Counted from the stretch's first letter, positions 1 to 8,177 are shown. The stretch is 31,422 nucleotides of DNA from BJGN01 sp041159865 (GCA_041159865.1 JBEAXK010000158.1:1-31422); one strand, 5' to 3'. The notes: generated by a model not told the origin, from the sequence alone. Numbers and translations are program-made.

Positions 1-3
1 TTT

Positions 4-45
4 TTGGTACTTGGTACTTGGTACTTGGTACTTGGTACTTGGTGA
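4..45. repeat. Tandem repeat, 7-bp unit TTGGTAC, five copies plus one degenerate copy
   Basis: Five perfect copies of TTGGTAC run from 4 to 38, followed by TTGGTGA at 39-45. Related pieces (GGTGATTAGT, GGTGATTGGT) recur up to position 105. The stretch has no gene in view and lies downstream of the pnp terminator. The repeat may extend past the left edge. Function is unknown; it could be a simple-sequence repeat prone to slippage. Confidence 0.85.
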
Positions 46-105
46 TTAGTGGGCGGTGGTTCTCTGGCGGTTACCCGTTTCTCAGATCTTTTTTTGGTGA
101 TTGGT

Positions 106-142
106 AAAAAAAAAAAGGAGCTGCCGAATGGAAACTCCTTTT
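106..142 (-). terminator. Rho-independent terminator of pnp
   Basis: Read on the minus strand, AAAAGGAG (142-135) pairs with CTCCTTTT (120-113) over 8 bp with a 14-base loop. The pairing runs straight into a T tract made by the A-run at 106-116. It starts about 26 bases after the pnp stop codon, so it fits as the end of the rpsO-pnp unit. Confidence 0.7.
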
Positions 143-168
143 ATAACTTTTAAAAGTGAGGATTTTTA

Positions 169-2322
169 TTAGTTGGCATCTCCCTCTTGATTTTTATTTG
201 GACGGGGCATAATAGATTTTCTTGATAACCTGATTTTGCCTGTCTTTTTATCTATTTCAACAATCTGAACTTTAATTTCATCGCCCTCTTTAAGCACATC
301 TTCAACATTTTCAATCCGACTGTGAGATATTTCAGAAACGTGAAGAAGGCCACTTTTCCCATGGAAATCTACAAAAGCACCATAAGGCATAACCGTTTTC
401 ACAACACCAACAAAAATATCACCTGCAGCTGGCATAAAAGTAATCCGACGAATACGATCTAAAGCTAATTCGATACCGGCTTTGTCAGAACTTGATACGG
501 CCACAATCCCTTTATCACCCACTTCGGTGATTGAGATTTGAGTTCCAGTTTGTTCCTGAATTTCTTGAATAATCTTACCGCCGGGTCCGATAACCGCACC
601 AATAAAACCTTTTTCTATAATTAATTCTACAATCCTTGGAGCATGAGGTTTGTAATCCTCTCTTGGAGCAGCAATTGTTTTCAGCATCTCCCCAAGGATA
701 TGAATACGACCCTCTTTTGCTTGAACAAGTGCATTTTCCATCACCTCATAAGGAAGACCATCCACTTTAATATCCATTTGACAAGCAGTAATACCATTTT
801 TGGTACCCGTTACTTTAAAATCCATATCTCCTAACGCATCTTCATCGCCAAGAATATCAGATAAAATAGCATAGTTTGAACCATCGGTAATTAAACCCAT
901 AGCAATACCAGAAACAGGTGCTTTAATTTGTACACCTGCATCCATAAGCGCCAGAGTACCTGCACAAACGGTAGCCATAGAAGAAGAACCATTTGATTCT
1001 AAAATATCTGATACTATACGAAGGGTATAGGGAAAAACATCAGGCATTACTTGTCTGAGTGATCGCTGAGCTAAATTTGCATGACCGACTTCTCTTCTGC
1101 CTGGACCTCGATTTGGTTTTACTTCACCAACAGAATAGCCAGGAAAATTATAATGCAAGATAAATTTCTCATAACCTAAAGCATAAGCAATGTCTACCAT
1201 CATCTCGTCGGACTTTGTTCCCAGGGTTAGAGATGTAAGAGATTGAGTTTCACCTCTGGTAAAAATGGCAGAACCATGGGTTGATGGCAAATAATCTATT
1301 TCGCACCAGATTGGGCGAATATCTGCTAAACCTCTTCCATCAAGTCTTACCTTTTCATTTAAAACAATACCTCTTATGGTTTCCTTTTTAAGTTTATCGT
1401 AATAGGTAGATATAAAAGACTGATTTTCAGTAAACCATTCCTCCCCTTTTTCATCAAGAAGCGATGCTTTTAAATCTTTTTTAATAGTATCGAAAGCTAT
1501 TTTCCTGGAAACTTTATCTGAAGCAGCTCTGGCGATAGTAGCAATTTTTTCTTTGCAGCTTTGAGAAACTAATTCTTTTACCTCCAAATTCTCAGGAATT
1601 TCCGCTAATGCTCTTTTGACCAAGGCCTTTTCGCCAACTTTAGCTGCTAATTCATGTTGGGCATGAATCTGAACTTTAATGGCTTCATGTGCTACTTTGA
1701 TAGCATCAATCAAGTCTTTTTCATTACATTCTTTAGCTTCCCCTTCCACCATCATCACATTTTCAAGTGTAGCAGCAACGATAAAATCCATATCCGCTTC
1801 TGCTAAAGCATCACGTTTAGGGTTGATATGAAAAGTACCTTTTATTCTGGCTACACGAACCTCAGAAATCAAATCTGGGAAATTGATATCAGAAACCGCA
1901 AGGGCAGCAGAAGCTGCTAAGGCAGCATAGGCATCGGGCAAATTATCCTTATCTCCAGATATTTGATTGATGATAACCTGGGTATCATTCATATAACCAT
2001 CGGGGAAAAGAGGACGAATGGCTCTATCTACTAAGCGAGAAATGAGCACTTCATAATCTGATATTTTAGTTTCTCTGCGAAAGAAATTTCCTGGAATTCT
2101 ACCAGAAGCAGCAAATTTTTCCTGATAATCAACCGAAAGCGGAAAGAAATCTTGTCCAGCCTTTGCTTCTTTAGAAGAAACAACCGTAGCAAATAACATT
2201 GTATCATCGATACGAACCACAACAGAACCGTCGGCAAGAGAAGCCAGCTTTCCTGTTTCAAGAGTTACTTTACGACCATCCGGCAAATTAAAGGACGATG
2301 AGATAGGAATCATTTGTCCCAT
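169..2322 (-). CDS. pnp: Polyribonucleotide nucleotidyltransferase (PNPase)
   Basis: This 717-residue protein has normal PNPase length and architecture. It is a phosphorolytic 3'-to-5' exoribonuclease that releases nucleoside diphosphates and takes part in mRNA decay. Two RNase PH-like halves fill about residues 10-540. The first shows the FFRRE block near residue 80, and the second shows RGETQSL and PNRGPGRREVGH. A KH domain with the GPGG loop follows at about 560-620. A C-terminal S1 domain (GVVKTVMPYGAFVDF, then LLHVSEISHS) spans about 628-700. Two ATGs lie at the start (2322 and 2313); the first is taken. The upstream gene on the same strand is rpsO, the arrangement known from many bacteria, and the 141-base gap holds a long hairpin that may control expression. 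Identification is firm. Confidence 0.98.
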   Translation of the reverse strand: MGQMIPISSSFNLPDGRKVTLETGKLASLADGSVVVRIDDTMLFATVVSSKEAKAGQDFFPLSVDYQEKFAASGRIPGNFFRRETKISDYEVLISRLVDRAIRPLFPDGYMNDTQVIINQISGDKDNLPDAYAALAASAALAVSDINFPDLISEVRVARIKGTFHINPKRDALAEADMDFIVAATLENVMMVEGEAKECNEKDLIDAIKVAHEAIKVQIHAQHELAAKVGEKALVKRALAEIPENLEVKELVSQSCKEKIATIARAASDKVSRKIAFDTIKKDLKASLLDEKGEEWFTENQSFISTYYDKLKKETIRGIVLNEKVRLDGRGLADIRPIWCEIDYLPSTHGSAIFTRGETQSLTSLTLGTKSDEMMVDIAYALGYEKFILHYNFPGYSVGEVKPNRGPGRREVGHANLAQRSLRQVMPDVFPYTLRIVSDILESNGSSSMATVCAGTLALMDAGVQIKAPVSGIAMGLITDGSNYAILSDILGDEDALGDMDFKVTGTKNGITACQMDIKVDGLPYEVMENALVQAKEGRIHILGEMLKTIAAPREDYKPHAPRIVELIIEKGFIGAVIGPGGKIIQEIQEQTGTQISITEVGDKGIVAVSSSDKAGIELALDRIRRITFMPAAGDIFVGVVKTVMPYGAFVDFHGKSGLLHVSEISHSRIENVEDVLKEGDEIKVQIVEIDKKTGKIRLSRKSIMPRPNKNQEGDAN

Positions 2323-2378
2323 TTGTTCACTAGTTTAAAACGCTTTATAAAATTATAGTCACTATGTCCGACCTAAAA

Positions 2379-2420
2379 CTAAAATAGGCTGAGCATGAAA
2401 CATACTCGAGCCAATTTTAG
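2379..2420 (-). promoter_or_regulatory. Long imperfect hairpin in the rpsO-pnp intergenic leader
   Basis: On the minus strand an 18-bp stem closes on a TTT loop. From the loop outward it has seven pairs including one G-T, a bulged C, four pairs, a T-T mismatch and seven more pairs. No clear T-run follows, so it is a poor terminator. It lies between the rpsO stop and the pnp ATG. In E. coli the pnp leader carries an RNase III-cleaved stem-loop used in PNPase autoregulation; a similar role here is inferred from position and shape only. Confidence 0.5.
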
Positions 2421-2463
2421 GTTTCTCACAATCTGTGTTATTTTCAACACTGATGGAAATAAA

Positions 2464-2739
2464 TTACTTACGGATACCGAGTTTCTCAATGAGCTCCCGA
2501 TATTTAACAATATCTTTTTGTGCTAAATAATGCAACAATTGTTTTCTTTTTCCTACTAAAGCCAATAAAGTTCTTCTACATGAATGATCTTTAGGATTTT
2601 TTTGCAGGTGTTTAGATAATTCCTGCACTCTAAAAGTGAACAATGCTGCCTGTCCCTCTATGGAACCACTGTTGTTGCTTGATCCACCATAAGTTTGGAA
2701 GATATCAGCTTTTTTTTCTTTTGTTAAATAAATTCCCAT
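2464..2739 (-). CDS. rpsO: 30S ribosomal protein S15
   Basis: The 91-residue product has the usual S15 length. It binds the central domain of 16S rRNA early in assembly of the small subunit platform. The family pattern is plain: the segment around residues 16-30 (GGSSNNSGSIEGQAA), the HLQKNPKDHSCRR block near 45-60, and the C-terminal LVGKRKQLLHYL with YRELIEKLGIRK. The ATG at 2739 is preceded by a well-matched Bacteroidota promoter, leaving a leader of roughly 40 bases. pnp lies downstream on the same strand. Confidence 0.97.
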   Translation of the reverse strand: MGIYLTKEKKADIFQTYGGSSNNSGSIEGQAALFTFRVQELSKHLQKNPKDHSCRRTLLALVGKRKQLLHYLAQKDIVKYRELIEKLGIRK

Positions 2740-2786
2740 ATTAATTTTTTAACCGTTAGTGATTGTATAAATCATTTACAGCGCGG

Positions 2787-2817
2787 CAAAAATAATAATA
2801 AATAATTAATTTACAAA
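2787..2817 (-). promoter_or_regulatory. Promoter of rpsO(-pnp), Bacteroidota type
   Basis: On the minus strand TTTG (2817-2814), 19 bases, then TATTTTTG (2794-2787) match the Bacteroidota consensus TTTG-N19-TAnnTTTG exactly. The transcript would begin near 2780, about 40 bases before the rpsO ATG. It lies just past the etfA stop codon, which makes rpsO-pnp a separate unit from etfBA. Confidence 0.65.
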
Positions 2818-2821
2818 CTAT

Positions 2822-3778
2822 TTATTGACTCAAACTTTTAATTGCTGCAGTCAGACGAGGTACTACTTCAAAAAGATCCCCGACAACTCCATAATTTGCT
2901 GCTTTAAAAAAGGGTGCCTCTGGATCTTTATTTATAACAACAATCGTTTTAGAATTATTCACTCCAGCTAAATGCTGAATTGCACCAGAAATTCCTATCG
3001 CAATATATAGATTTGGTCTGATGGCAATACCTGTTTGACCAACATGTTCATGATGAGGTCTCCAATCTGAATCTGCCACAGGTCTCGAACAGGCAGTAGT
3101 TGCATGTAAAACATTCGCCAGATCTTCCACAATTGCCCAGTTTTCTGGCCCCTTAAGACCTCTGCCTCCTGAAACTACTCTTTCGGCCTCCGGTAAAGGA
3201 GCTACGTTACTTTTCAGTTTATCAACTGAAATAAGCTCTGTTTTGGGTTGTAAAACATCTATGTCAAGAGATTGAAGAGATGCTTCGGTTCCAACAACAC
3301 TTGTTTGAATGGAATTTCCCTGAACTGATATAACCTTAACAGGGGTATTAATTTCCATTTTAACTAAAGCTTTACTTGAATACACTCCTTTTTTAACTAT
3401 AAATCTATTTTCTGTTTCCGGTATATCTGTAACAGCACTTACAGAACCCGCGGCCAAATGATAAGCAATATTCCCAATAAGTGATTTTCCATTTGATGAA
3501 TGACTTAAAACAACAACAGAAGCAGCTAATTTCAAGGCTGCTTTGGAGATAGCATCGCCATAAACCTGGTTATCAAAATGATTAAAACCTGAAGACACTA
3601 TTTGGTGGACCGAACTCGCACCATATAATCCAAGCAATGGAGCATCACTGACTTCTCCTAAAACAAGTGCTTGACAAGATAAACCCATCTTTTGTGCCGT
3701 CAAATATCCAAAATGAACTGCCTCAAAACCAGCTTTGCGCACTCTACCGCTTTCTGTTTCAACAAAAACTAAAACCAT
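2822..3778 (-). CDS. etfA: Electron transfer flavoprotein, alpha subunit
   Basis: This 318-residue protein is the FAD-binding alpha subunit of the ETF heterodimer. ETF accepts electrons from acyl-CoA and other flavin dehydrogenases and passes them to the quinone pool through ETF:quinone oxidoreductase. The N-terminal domain (about 1-190) has the ETF fold. The C-terminal FAD domain carries SGGRGLKGPENW near 202-214, ACSRPVADSDWRPHHEHVGQTG near 230-251, and ISGAIQHLAGVNNSKTIVVINKD near 263-286. The ATG at 3778 lies 27 bases after the etfB stop, so the two are co-transcribed. No dehydrogenase gene adjoins the pair. Confidence 0.96.
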   Translation of the reverse strand: MVLVFVETESGRVRKAGFEAVHFGYLTAQKMGLSCQALVLGEVSDAPLLGLYGASSVHQIVSSGFNHFDNQVYGDAISKAALKLAASVVVLSHSSNGKSLIGNIAYHLAAGSVSAVTDIPETENRFIVKKGVYSSKALVKMEINTPVKVISVQGNSIQTSVVGTEASLQSLDIDVLQPKTELISVDKLKSNVAPLPEAERVVSGGRGLKGPENWAIVEDLANVLHATTACSRPVADSDWRPHHEHVGQTGIAIRPNLYIAIGISGAIQHLAGVNNSKTIVVINKDPEAPFFKAANYGVVGDLFEVVPRLTAAIKSLSQ

Positions 3779-3805
3779 ATTGGTTGATTTTTTAATAGTA
3801 TAAAA

Positions 3806-4549
3806 TTAAATAACTTTAGCTTCTTCTCTTAATAATCTGGCTAATTCAGCCATGTTATCTGGGTCAATATACTGCACTGCCTTTTTTGCCGGTGGTAGTT
3901 CATGTTCAACTACTTTAACTTTTTCATTATAGGAAGTGGCTGGAATCACTTGTAATGATTTGCTCTTTGCTGTCATTATGCCTTTCATATTTGGAATTCT
4001 TTGTTCAGCCATACCCTTGGCAGCACTAATAACAAAAGGAGTTTGAACCTTTATCGTTTCCGTACCCCCTTCTATTTCCCTTTTAACAATAGCTGTATTT
4101 TCTGACACCATATCCATGTGGGAAGCAAATGAAATGAAGGGAAAATCAATTTGTGCAGCTATTCTGCCACCTACTTCTGCCCCATTATAATCTATAGTTT
4201 CTTTGCCTGTAAAGATTATATCAAATGGGTTTTGTTGGATAAAAGATGCTACCTGAAATGCAACCTGATCTGCCGACATTGCTTCTGTATCAATTCTATA
4301 AGCATCAGATGCACCAATAGCTAAGGCCTTTCTAATGATGGAATCGTTCTCAGCAGGACCAACATGCAATACGGAAACGGTGCCACCCCATTTTTCTTGA
4401 ATCTCTATCGCTTTTACTAAAGCATACCATTCATCATAAGGATTCATAATGAAAGTTATTCCTGCTGTTTCTAATTTTGTATTATCACCATTAAAAGCAA
4501 TCTTTGCTGTTGTATCTGGCGTTTTACTGATGCAAACTAATAATTTCAT
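3806..4549 (-). CDS. etfB: Electron transfer flavoprotein, beta subunit
   Basis: This 247-residue protein is the AMP-binding beta subunit partner of EtfA. It starts MKLLVCISKTPDTTAKIAF, as the family does. It keeps the NPYDEWYALVKAIEIQEKWGG segment (about 36-57), the KALAIGASDAYRID block (about 74-87) and the GKETIDYNGAEVGG loop (about 115-128). A canonical ATG starts at 4549. The promoter just upstream shares a divergent 116-base region with the TPR gene and carries an inverted repeat that could be an operator. Confidence 0.96.
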   Translation of the reverse strand: MKLLVCISKTPDTTAKIAFNGDNTKLETAGITFIMNPYDEWYALVKAIEIQEKWGGTVSVLHVGPAENDSIIRKALAIGASDAYRIDTEAMSADQVAFQVASFIQQNPFDIIFTGKETIDYNGAEVGGRIAAQIDFPFISFASHMDMVSENTAIVKREIEGGTETIKVQTPFVISAAKGMAEQRIPNMKGIMTAKSKSLQVIPATSYNEKVKVVEHELPPAKKAVQYIDPDNMAELARLLREEAKVI

Positions 4550-4587
4550 AAGGAAATTTTCTACTTTAACTTTTTATAATAGCTTTA

Positions 4588-4621
4588 CAAATATAGCTAA
4601 ATTGTAATTCACAAACTCAAA
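4588..4621 (-). promoter_or_regulatory. Promoter of etfBA
   Basis: On the minus strand TTTG (4621-4618), 22 bases, then TATATTTG (4595-4588), a perfect TAnnTTTG. A second TTTG (4615-4612) gives a 16-base spacer. Transcription would begin near 4581, about 30 bases before the etfB ATG. Confidence 0.55.
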
Positions 4622-4623
4622 TC

Positions 4624-4643
4624 TTTAGCGAATTTTCGCTAAA
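4624..4643. promoter_or_regulatory. Perfect inverted repeat TTTAGCGAA-TT-TTCGCTAAA, possible operator
   Basis: Two 9-base arms (4624-4632 and 4635-4643) are perfect complements separated by TT. The element sits in the divergent region between etfB and the TPR gene, directly upstream of the etfB -33 element and about 22 bases before the TPR ATG. The size and symmetry suit a dimeric repressor or activator. No regulator gene is adjacent, so the binding protein is unknown. Confidence 0.45.
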
Positions 4644-4665
4644 ACAATATTTTAATTCCAAACAA

Positions 4666-4986
4666 ATGTCAGATAGATTAAATAAATTACTTGATTTACT
4701 CCAAGAATCACCAACAGATTCTTTTATCTTATTTGCAGTAGCAAAAGAATTTGAAAATTTAAACCAGCAGGATGTGGCTTTGAGGTATTATGAAAAATTA
4801 TATGCATTAAATTCAACTTATGTTGGATTGTATTATCACTGGGGAAAAATTTTAGAGGATTTGGACCAAATATCAAAAGCACTTGAAGTATATACTTTAG
4901 GTATTGACATTTCTTTAAAACTAAAAGATACCCATGCAGAAAAAGAACTTCGTGCTGCTAAATACAATTGTGAAATGCTACAGTAA
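4666..4986 (+). CDS. Small TPR-repeat protein
   Basis: This 106-residue protein is nearly all helical and consists of about two to three tetratricopeptide repeats. Visible repeat cores are FAVAKEFENLNQQDVALRYYEKL (about 23-45) and LYYHWGKILEDLDQISKALEVYTLGI (about 54-79). TPRs bind other proteins; the partner is not shown. It has no signal peptide or membrane segment, so it is probably cytoplasmic. It is divergent from etfB and 60 bases upstream of the DUF2027-Smr gene, which has its own promoter. Small TPR proteins of this kind are common in Bacteroidota; a precise role cannot be given. Confidence 0.8.
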   Translation: MSDRLNKLLDLLQESPTDSFILFAVAKEFENLNQQDVALRYYEKLYALNSTYVGLYYHWGKILEDLDQISKALEVYTLGIDISLKLKDTHAEKELRAAKYNCEMLQ

Positions 4987-5005
4987 GAATTACTACAAAT
5001 CCATT

Positions 5006-5035
5006 TTTGTTTACCCGTTTTTTAGGTTACTTTTG
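5006..5035 (+). promoter_or_regulatory. Promoter of the DUF2027-Smr gene, with a very short leader
   Basis: TTTG (5006-5009), 18 bases, then TACTTTTG (5028-5035) match the Bacteroidota consensus exactly. With transcription starting about six bases after the -7 element, the mRNA would have only about five bases before the ATG at 5047. Confidence 0.6.
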
Positions 5036-5046
5036 ATAAAAAATTT

Positions 5047-6093
5047 ATGGATTGGTGCAAAAAAGGAGTAAAAGTATCATTTATACATTCCGAAGATACA
5101 GGTGTCATTCTCAATATTCTTGATACAGATTTAGTTTTAGTAAAATTAGATTCCGATCAGTTGGAAATTCCTGTTTTTGTAGAAGATATAGAACCTTTTA
5201 ATTCAAGCTCCTCAAAAATTGTAGTACCCAGAAAACAAACATTCATAAAGGAAGATGTAAAACAATTTGAACCTCAAAAATTATCTTATACTATTTTACA
5301 TAGTCATGGTATCCAAGTAGCATTTGTTCCCATTTTAGATAAAAAAAATGAAACAACCAATAAATTACAGGCTTATCTAATCAATGATACGCCTTATGAT
5401 TACAGTTTTGAAATTCGATTACATTTAAAATTATATAAGGCATGGCAATATGATGGAAAATTAGACAGCATGTCTTTCTTCAAACTACCCATTTTTGAAA
5501 TAGACTATTTAAATGAATCTCCAGAACTAACTTCTATATTTAATCGAATTTCTACGGAAGGCCCTGGGCCGGAGATTGAAAAAAAAATGAAGTTAAAGGC
5601 AAAAACATTCTTTAACCATAAGCAAACAGCACCTATCATAAATCAGCCAGCTCATTTATTTGTTTTATTGGAAAAATCGACAGGATTTGAAAATAACCAA
5701 AAACCAGATAATGCCTCTTTGAAAGAATATACTTTAGAAAATGCGAAACCTTTATCCATAAAAAAGGAACACTATCAAAACTTCACCCATGCTGTAAAAA
5801 CTAAATCTGAATTTAGCATTGAGCTCGATTTACATATTGAAAGTATGATAAGTAACGATAACAAGATATCCAATTCGCAAATTTTACAATTGCAAATGAA
5901 GAAGTTCGAGGCTTATATAGAAGAGGCAGTACGTCAAGGTGTAGACAGAGTTTTTATAATCCACGGTATCGGAAAAGGTCACCTAAGAAATTTAATCACG
6001 GCAAGTCTGATAAGAAATACCAGTGTTTTAACTTTCAAAAATGAATTTCACCCAAGATATGGTCACGGTGCAACAGAGGTGATTTTTATTTAA
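5047..6093 (+). CDS. DUF2027 domain protein with C-terminal Smr domain
   Basis: This 348-residue protein has three parts. An N-terminal SH3-like DUF2027 region (about 1-55) includes GVKVSFIHSEDTGVILNI and EIPVFVEDIEPF. A middle beta-rich domain covers about 75-220. A C-terminal Smr domain (about 270-348) carries LDLHIE and the catalytic-type HGIGKGHLRNLI loop near 304-315. Smr domains occur at the end of MutS2 and alone; some nick DNA, and others cleave RNA in ribosome rescue. The DUF2027-Smr fusion is typical of Bacteroidota and its own role is not established. The start fits the domain border although the leader is very short. The last 8 bases overlap the converging glycosyltransferase gene. 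Confidence 0.88.
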   Translation: MDWCKKGVKVSFIHSEDTGVILNILDTDLVLVKLDSDQLEIPVFVEDIEPFNSSSSKIVVPRKQTFIKEDVKQFEPQKLSYTILHSHGIQVAFVPILDKKNETTNKLQAYLINDTPYDYSFEIRLHLKLYKAWQYDGKLDSMSFFKLPIFEIDYLNESPELTSIFNRISTEGPGPEIEKKMKLKAKTFFNHKQTAPIINQPAHLFVLLEKSTGFENNQKPDNASLKEYTLENAKPLSIKKEHYQNFTHAVKTKSEFSIELDLHIESMISNDNKISNSQILQLQMKKFEAYIEEAVRQGVDRVFIIHGIGKGHLRNLITASLIRNTSVLTFKNEFHPRYGHGATEVIFI

Positions 6094-7075
6094 GTTCTGA
6101 TTCATTATCAACAATTCCAATCATTTTCAAGACTCCATAGTCGTTAGATCTTCCAGAGTTTCTGGAAATGAGCTCTGAAATAAAGCCTGCTAAAAATAGT
6201 TGGGTTCCCAATATCATACAGGTCAGGCTTAAATAAAAGTAGGGATTGTCTGTTAATTTCATGAGTAGATACCCTTGGTACATAAATATTAATTTTCGTA
6301 TACCCAGATAACCAGCTGAAACAAATCCAATGCCGAAAAGTAAGGTTCCCAACGAACCAAAAAAGTGCATGGGACTTTTTGAAAATTTTCCCATAAAAGT
6401 AATGGACATTAAATCTAGGAATCCATTGAGAAATCTTTCAAACCCAAATTTAGAAACGCCAAATTTTCTTGCTCTATGCTCTACAATTTTTTCTCCAATT
6501 TGATAAAAACCAGCCCATTTAGCCAGAAGAGGAATATATCTATGCATCTCACCATAAACTTCAATAGCCTTAACAACCTCAAGACGGTATGCTTTTAACC
6601 CGCAGTTAAAATCATTTAGTTCAATCTTTGATATCCGTCTTGTTACCCAATTGAAAAACTTAGAGGGAATTGTTTTACCCAATGGATCATGTCTTTTCTT
6701 TTTCCAACCTGAAACTAAATCAAATTTTTCCTCGGTAATCATTTTATACAAACCAGGAATTTCGTCTGGGCTATCTTGTAAATCAGCATCCATTGTGATG
6801 ACTACCCTACCTTCTACTTTCTGAAAAGCGGAATGCAAAGCAGCTGATTTACCATAATTTCTCCTAAATCGTATTCCCTTAACAGCCGTAAATTGTTGAT
6901 GTAAAGATTCTATTACTGCCCAGGAAGCATCTGTACTTCCATCATCAACCAAAATAACCTCATAGGAGAATCCATTTTCTTCCATGACCTTATTTATCCA
7001 TTGAACCAACTCAACGAGCGATTCATCCTCATTATACAAGGGAACTACAACGGATATATCAACCAAGTAACTCAT
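6086..7075 (-). CDS. Family 2 glycosyltransferase, polyprenyl-phosphate sugar transferase type
   Basis: This 329-residue protein belongs to the DPM/ArnC/GtrB-like GT2 group, which moves a sugar from a nucleotide donor to undecaprenyl phosphate at the inner membrane. The catalytic domain (about 1-230) shows VVPLYNEDESLVELV, VDDGSTDAS, and the DAD motif in ITMDADLQDSPDEI. Two C-terminal membrane segments lie at about 233-262 and 278-305. The ATG at 7075 is chosen over one 30 bases earlier because it follows the stop of the upstream DUF4199 gene by one base and places the protein start directly before the GT-A fold. It is the last gene of a tight minus-strand cluster. The sugar transferred cannot be read from the sequence. 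Confidence 0.9.
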   Translation of the reverse strand: MSYLVDISVVVPLYNEDESLVELVQWINKVMEENGFSYEVILVDDGSTDASWAVIESLHQQFTAVKGIRFRRNYGKSAALHSAFQKVEGRVVITMDADLQDSPDEIPGLYKMITEEKFDLVSGWKKKRHDPLGKTIPSKFFNWVTRRISKIELNDFNCGLKAYRLEVVKAIEVYGEMHRYIPLLAKWAGFYQIGEKIVEHRARKFGVSKFGFERFLNGFLDLMSITFMGKFSKSPMHFFGSLGTLLFGIGFVSAGYLGIRKLIFMYQGYLLMKLTDNPYFYLSLTCMILGTQLFLAGFISELISRNSGRSNDYGVLKMIGIVDNESELK

Positions 7076-7076
7076 A

Positions 7077-7580
7077 TTAATCTTTTTTAAATATATAAGA
7101 AGCAAGTAAAGATAGCATAAATCCAGCTGGTAAACCTTGCATAAAACTAAAGAAAATGGTACCTGCCTTTAAATTATCAGCCAATTCTTTCTTTGAAATT
7201 TTCCATGCAGTTTGTTGCTCTGATCCTGAAAGAATAGCATTTGATTCTAAGCCCTTTTTAATTACACTATATTGAATATCAATTAATTGAACATCAATAT
7301 AATTTGTCATTAAAAAATAAAAAAAATTATAAAAAGCTGAATTCAGAAAAAATATCAAAAAGAAACTTCTTAAGGCAATTATAAATGGAAATGATTGATT
7401 TTGATATTGAAATACGACTGCACCAAAGGCTGATAATAAAATGAGAAAGCTTCCCCAAAATACCAATGGATTAAAAAAGAATTGTTTTTCTACAGCATAG
7501 AAAATGAAAAAATAAGCACAAGTTATTGAGCCAGAGGCCAAACCGAGATAGGCTGGTTTGATAAATTTTATTTTTGTCAT
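7077..7580 (-). CDS. DUF4199 family membrane protein, second copy
   Basis: From the ATG at 7580 the product is 167 residues with four predicted hydrophobic segments (about 10-28, 35-55, 65-85 and 140-160). It resembles the DUF4199 family of small Bacteroidota inner-membrane proteins of unknown function. The start at 7580 is preferred to an upstream in-frame one at 7646 because it lies 4 bases after the stop of the preceding gene and begins directly before the first membrane segment. It neighbours another DUF4199 gene and a GT2 gene, suggesting work on lipid-linked sugars or envelope assembly, which is inference only. Confidence 0.7.
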   Translation of the reverse strand: MTKIKFIKPAYLGLASGSITCAYFFIFYAVEKQFFFNPLVFWGSFLILLSAFGAVVFQYQNQSFPFIIALRSFFLIFFLNSAFYNFFYFLMTNYIDVQLIDIQYSVIKKGLESNAILSGSEQQTAWKISKKELADNLKAGTIFFSFMQGLPAGFMLSLLASYIFKKD

Positions 7581-7584
7581 CTCA

Positions 7585-8148
7585 TTAATATCCACTATCT
7601 GGATTATGGTTTTTCTTTCTTCCAATAATTCCACCAACCAAACCAATAATTAATCCGTAAATAATTGGTCCAGTGATTAAACCTTTAGCCAGATTTACGG
7701 TTGTGAAACCTTCCTTTAATTTTTCCACTGCTTGTTCCACCTGTCCTTCATTCATACCCATTTTAAGATACATTTCCTCCATTTGCCTCACTAAAACATC
7801 AATAAAACCAGTATCAACATAGGTCAGGTAAATAAGATTGAAAAGAGAACCTAAGAAACCACAGATTGCACCAATCATTACGGCTACCTGAAAAGAATCC
7901 TTAAAATGTATAAATCCACCCAGCTGCTCATTTCTATAGGACTTTATTGCCTGATAGGTTAATAAAAAAACCAGTATGAAAGAACCAAAAGAAAACAAAC
8001 CTTGCTGTTGAAAAGAAACAGAATCACCCGCAAATAAATATCCCATAAGGGTAACTCCAATGGTCAACAGACCGGCCAAAATTCCAAATCTTAAAGCATA
8101 AGGCCATTTAATTGATAGTGAGAGCGGATTTATATTATAATTCTCCAT
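7585..8148 (-). CDS. DUF4199 family membrane protein, first copy
   Basis: From the ATG at 8148 the product is 187 residues. It has about four membrane segments: FGILAGLLTIGVTLMGYLF, FSFGSFILVFLLTYQAI, VAVMIGAICGFLGSLFNLIY and a glycine-rich C-terminal segment GPIIYGLIIGLVGGIIG. The soluble part between segments three and four holds a short amphipathic helix rich in E, M and K. This layout, including the HFKDSFQVAVMIG segment, is characteristic of DUF4199, whose function is unknown. The start at 8148 is preferred over 8166 because it leaves 29 bases to the upstream gene and no lysine-rich tail ahead of the core. Confidence 0.8.
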   Translation of the reverse strand: MENYNINPLSLSIKWPYALRFGILAGLLTIGVTLMGYLFAGDSVSFQQQGLFSFGSFILVFLLTYQAIKSYRNEQLGGFIHFKDSFQVAVMIGAICGFLGSLFNLIYLTYVDTGFIDVLVRQMEEMYLKMGMNEGQVEQAVEKLKEGFTTVNLAKGLITGPIIYGLIIGLVGGIIGRKKNHNPDSGY

Positions 8149-8177
8149 GTTTAAAATTTTTTTCAAAGATATTAAAA

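Noticed and set aside
1..105. CRISPR array from the repeats at the left edge
   Set aside because: The units are 7 bases long and contiguous, without spacers, and no cas gene is near.
643..834. Plus-strand ORF of 63 residues inside pnp
   Set aside because: It is a shadow of the pnp coding strand, with no family resemblance or promoter.
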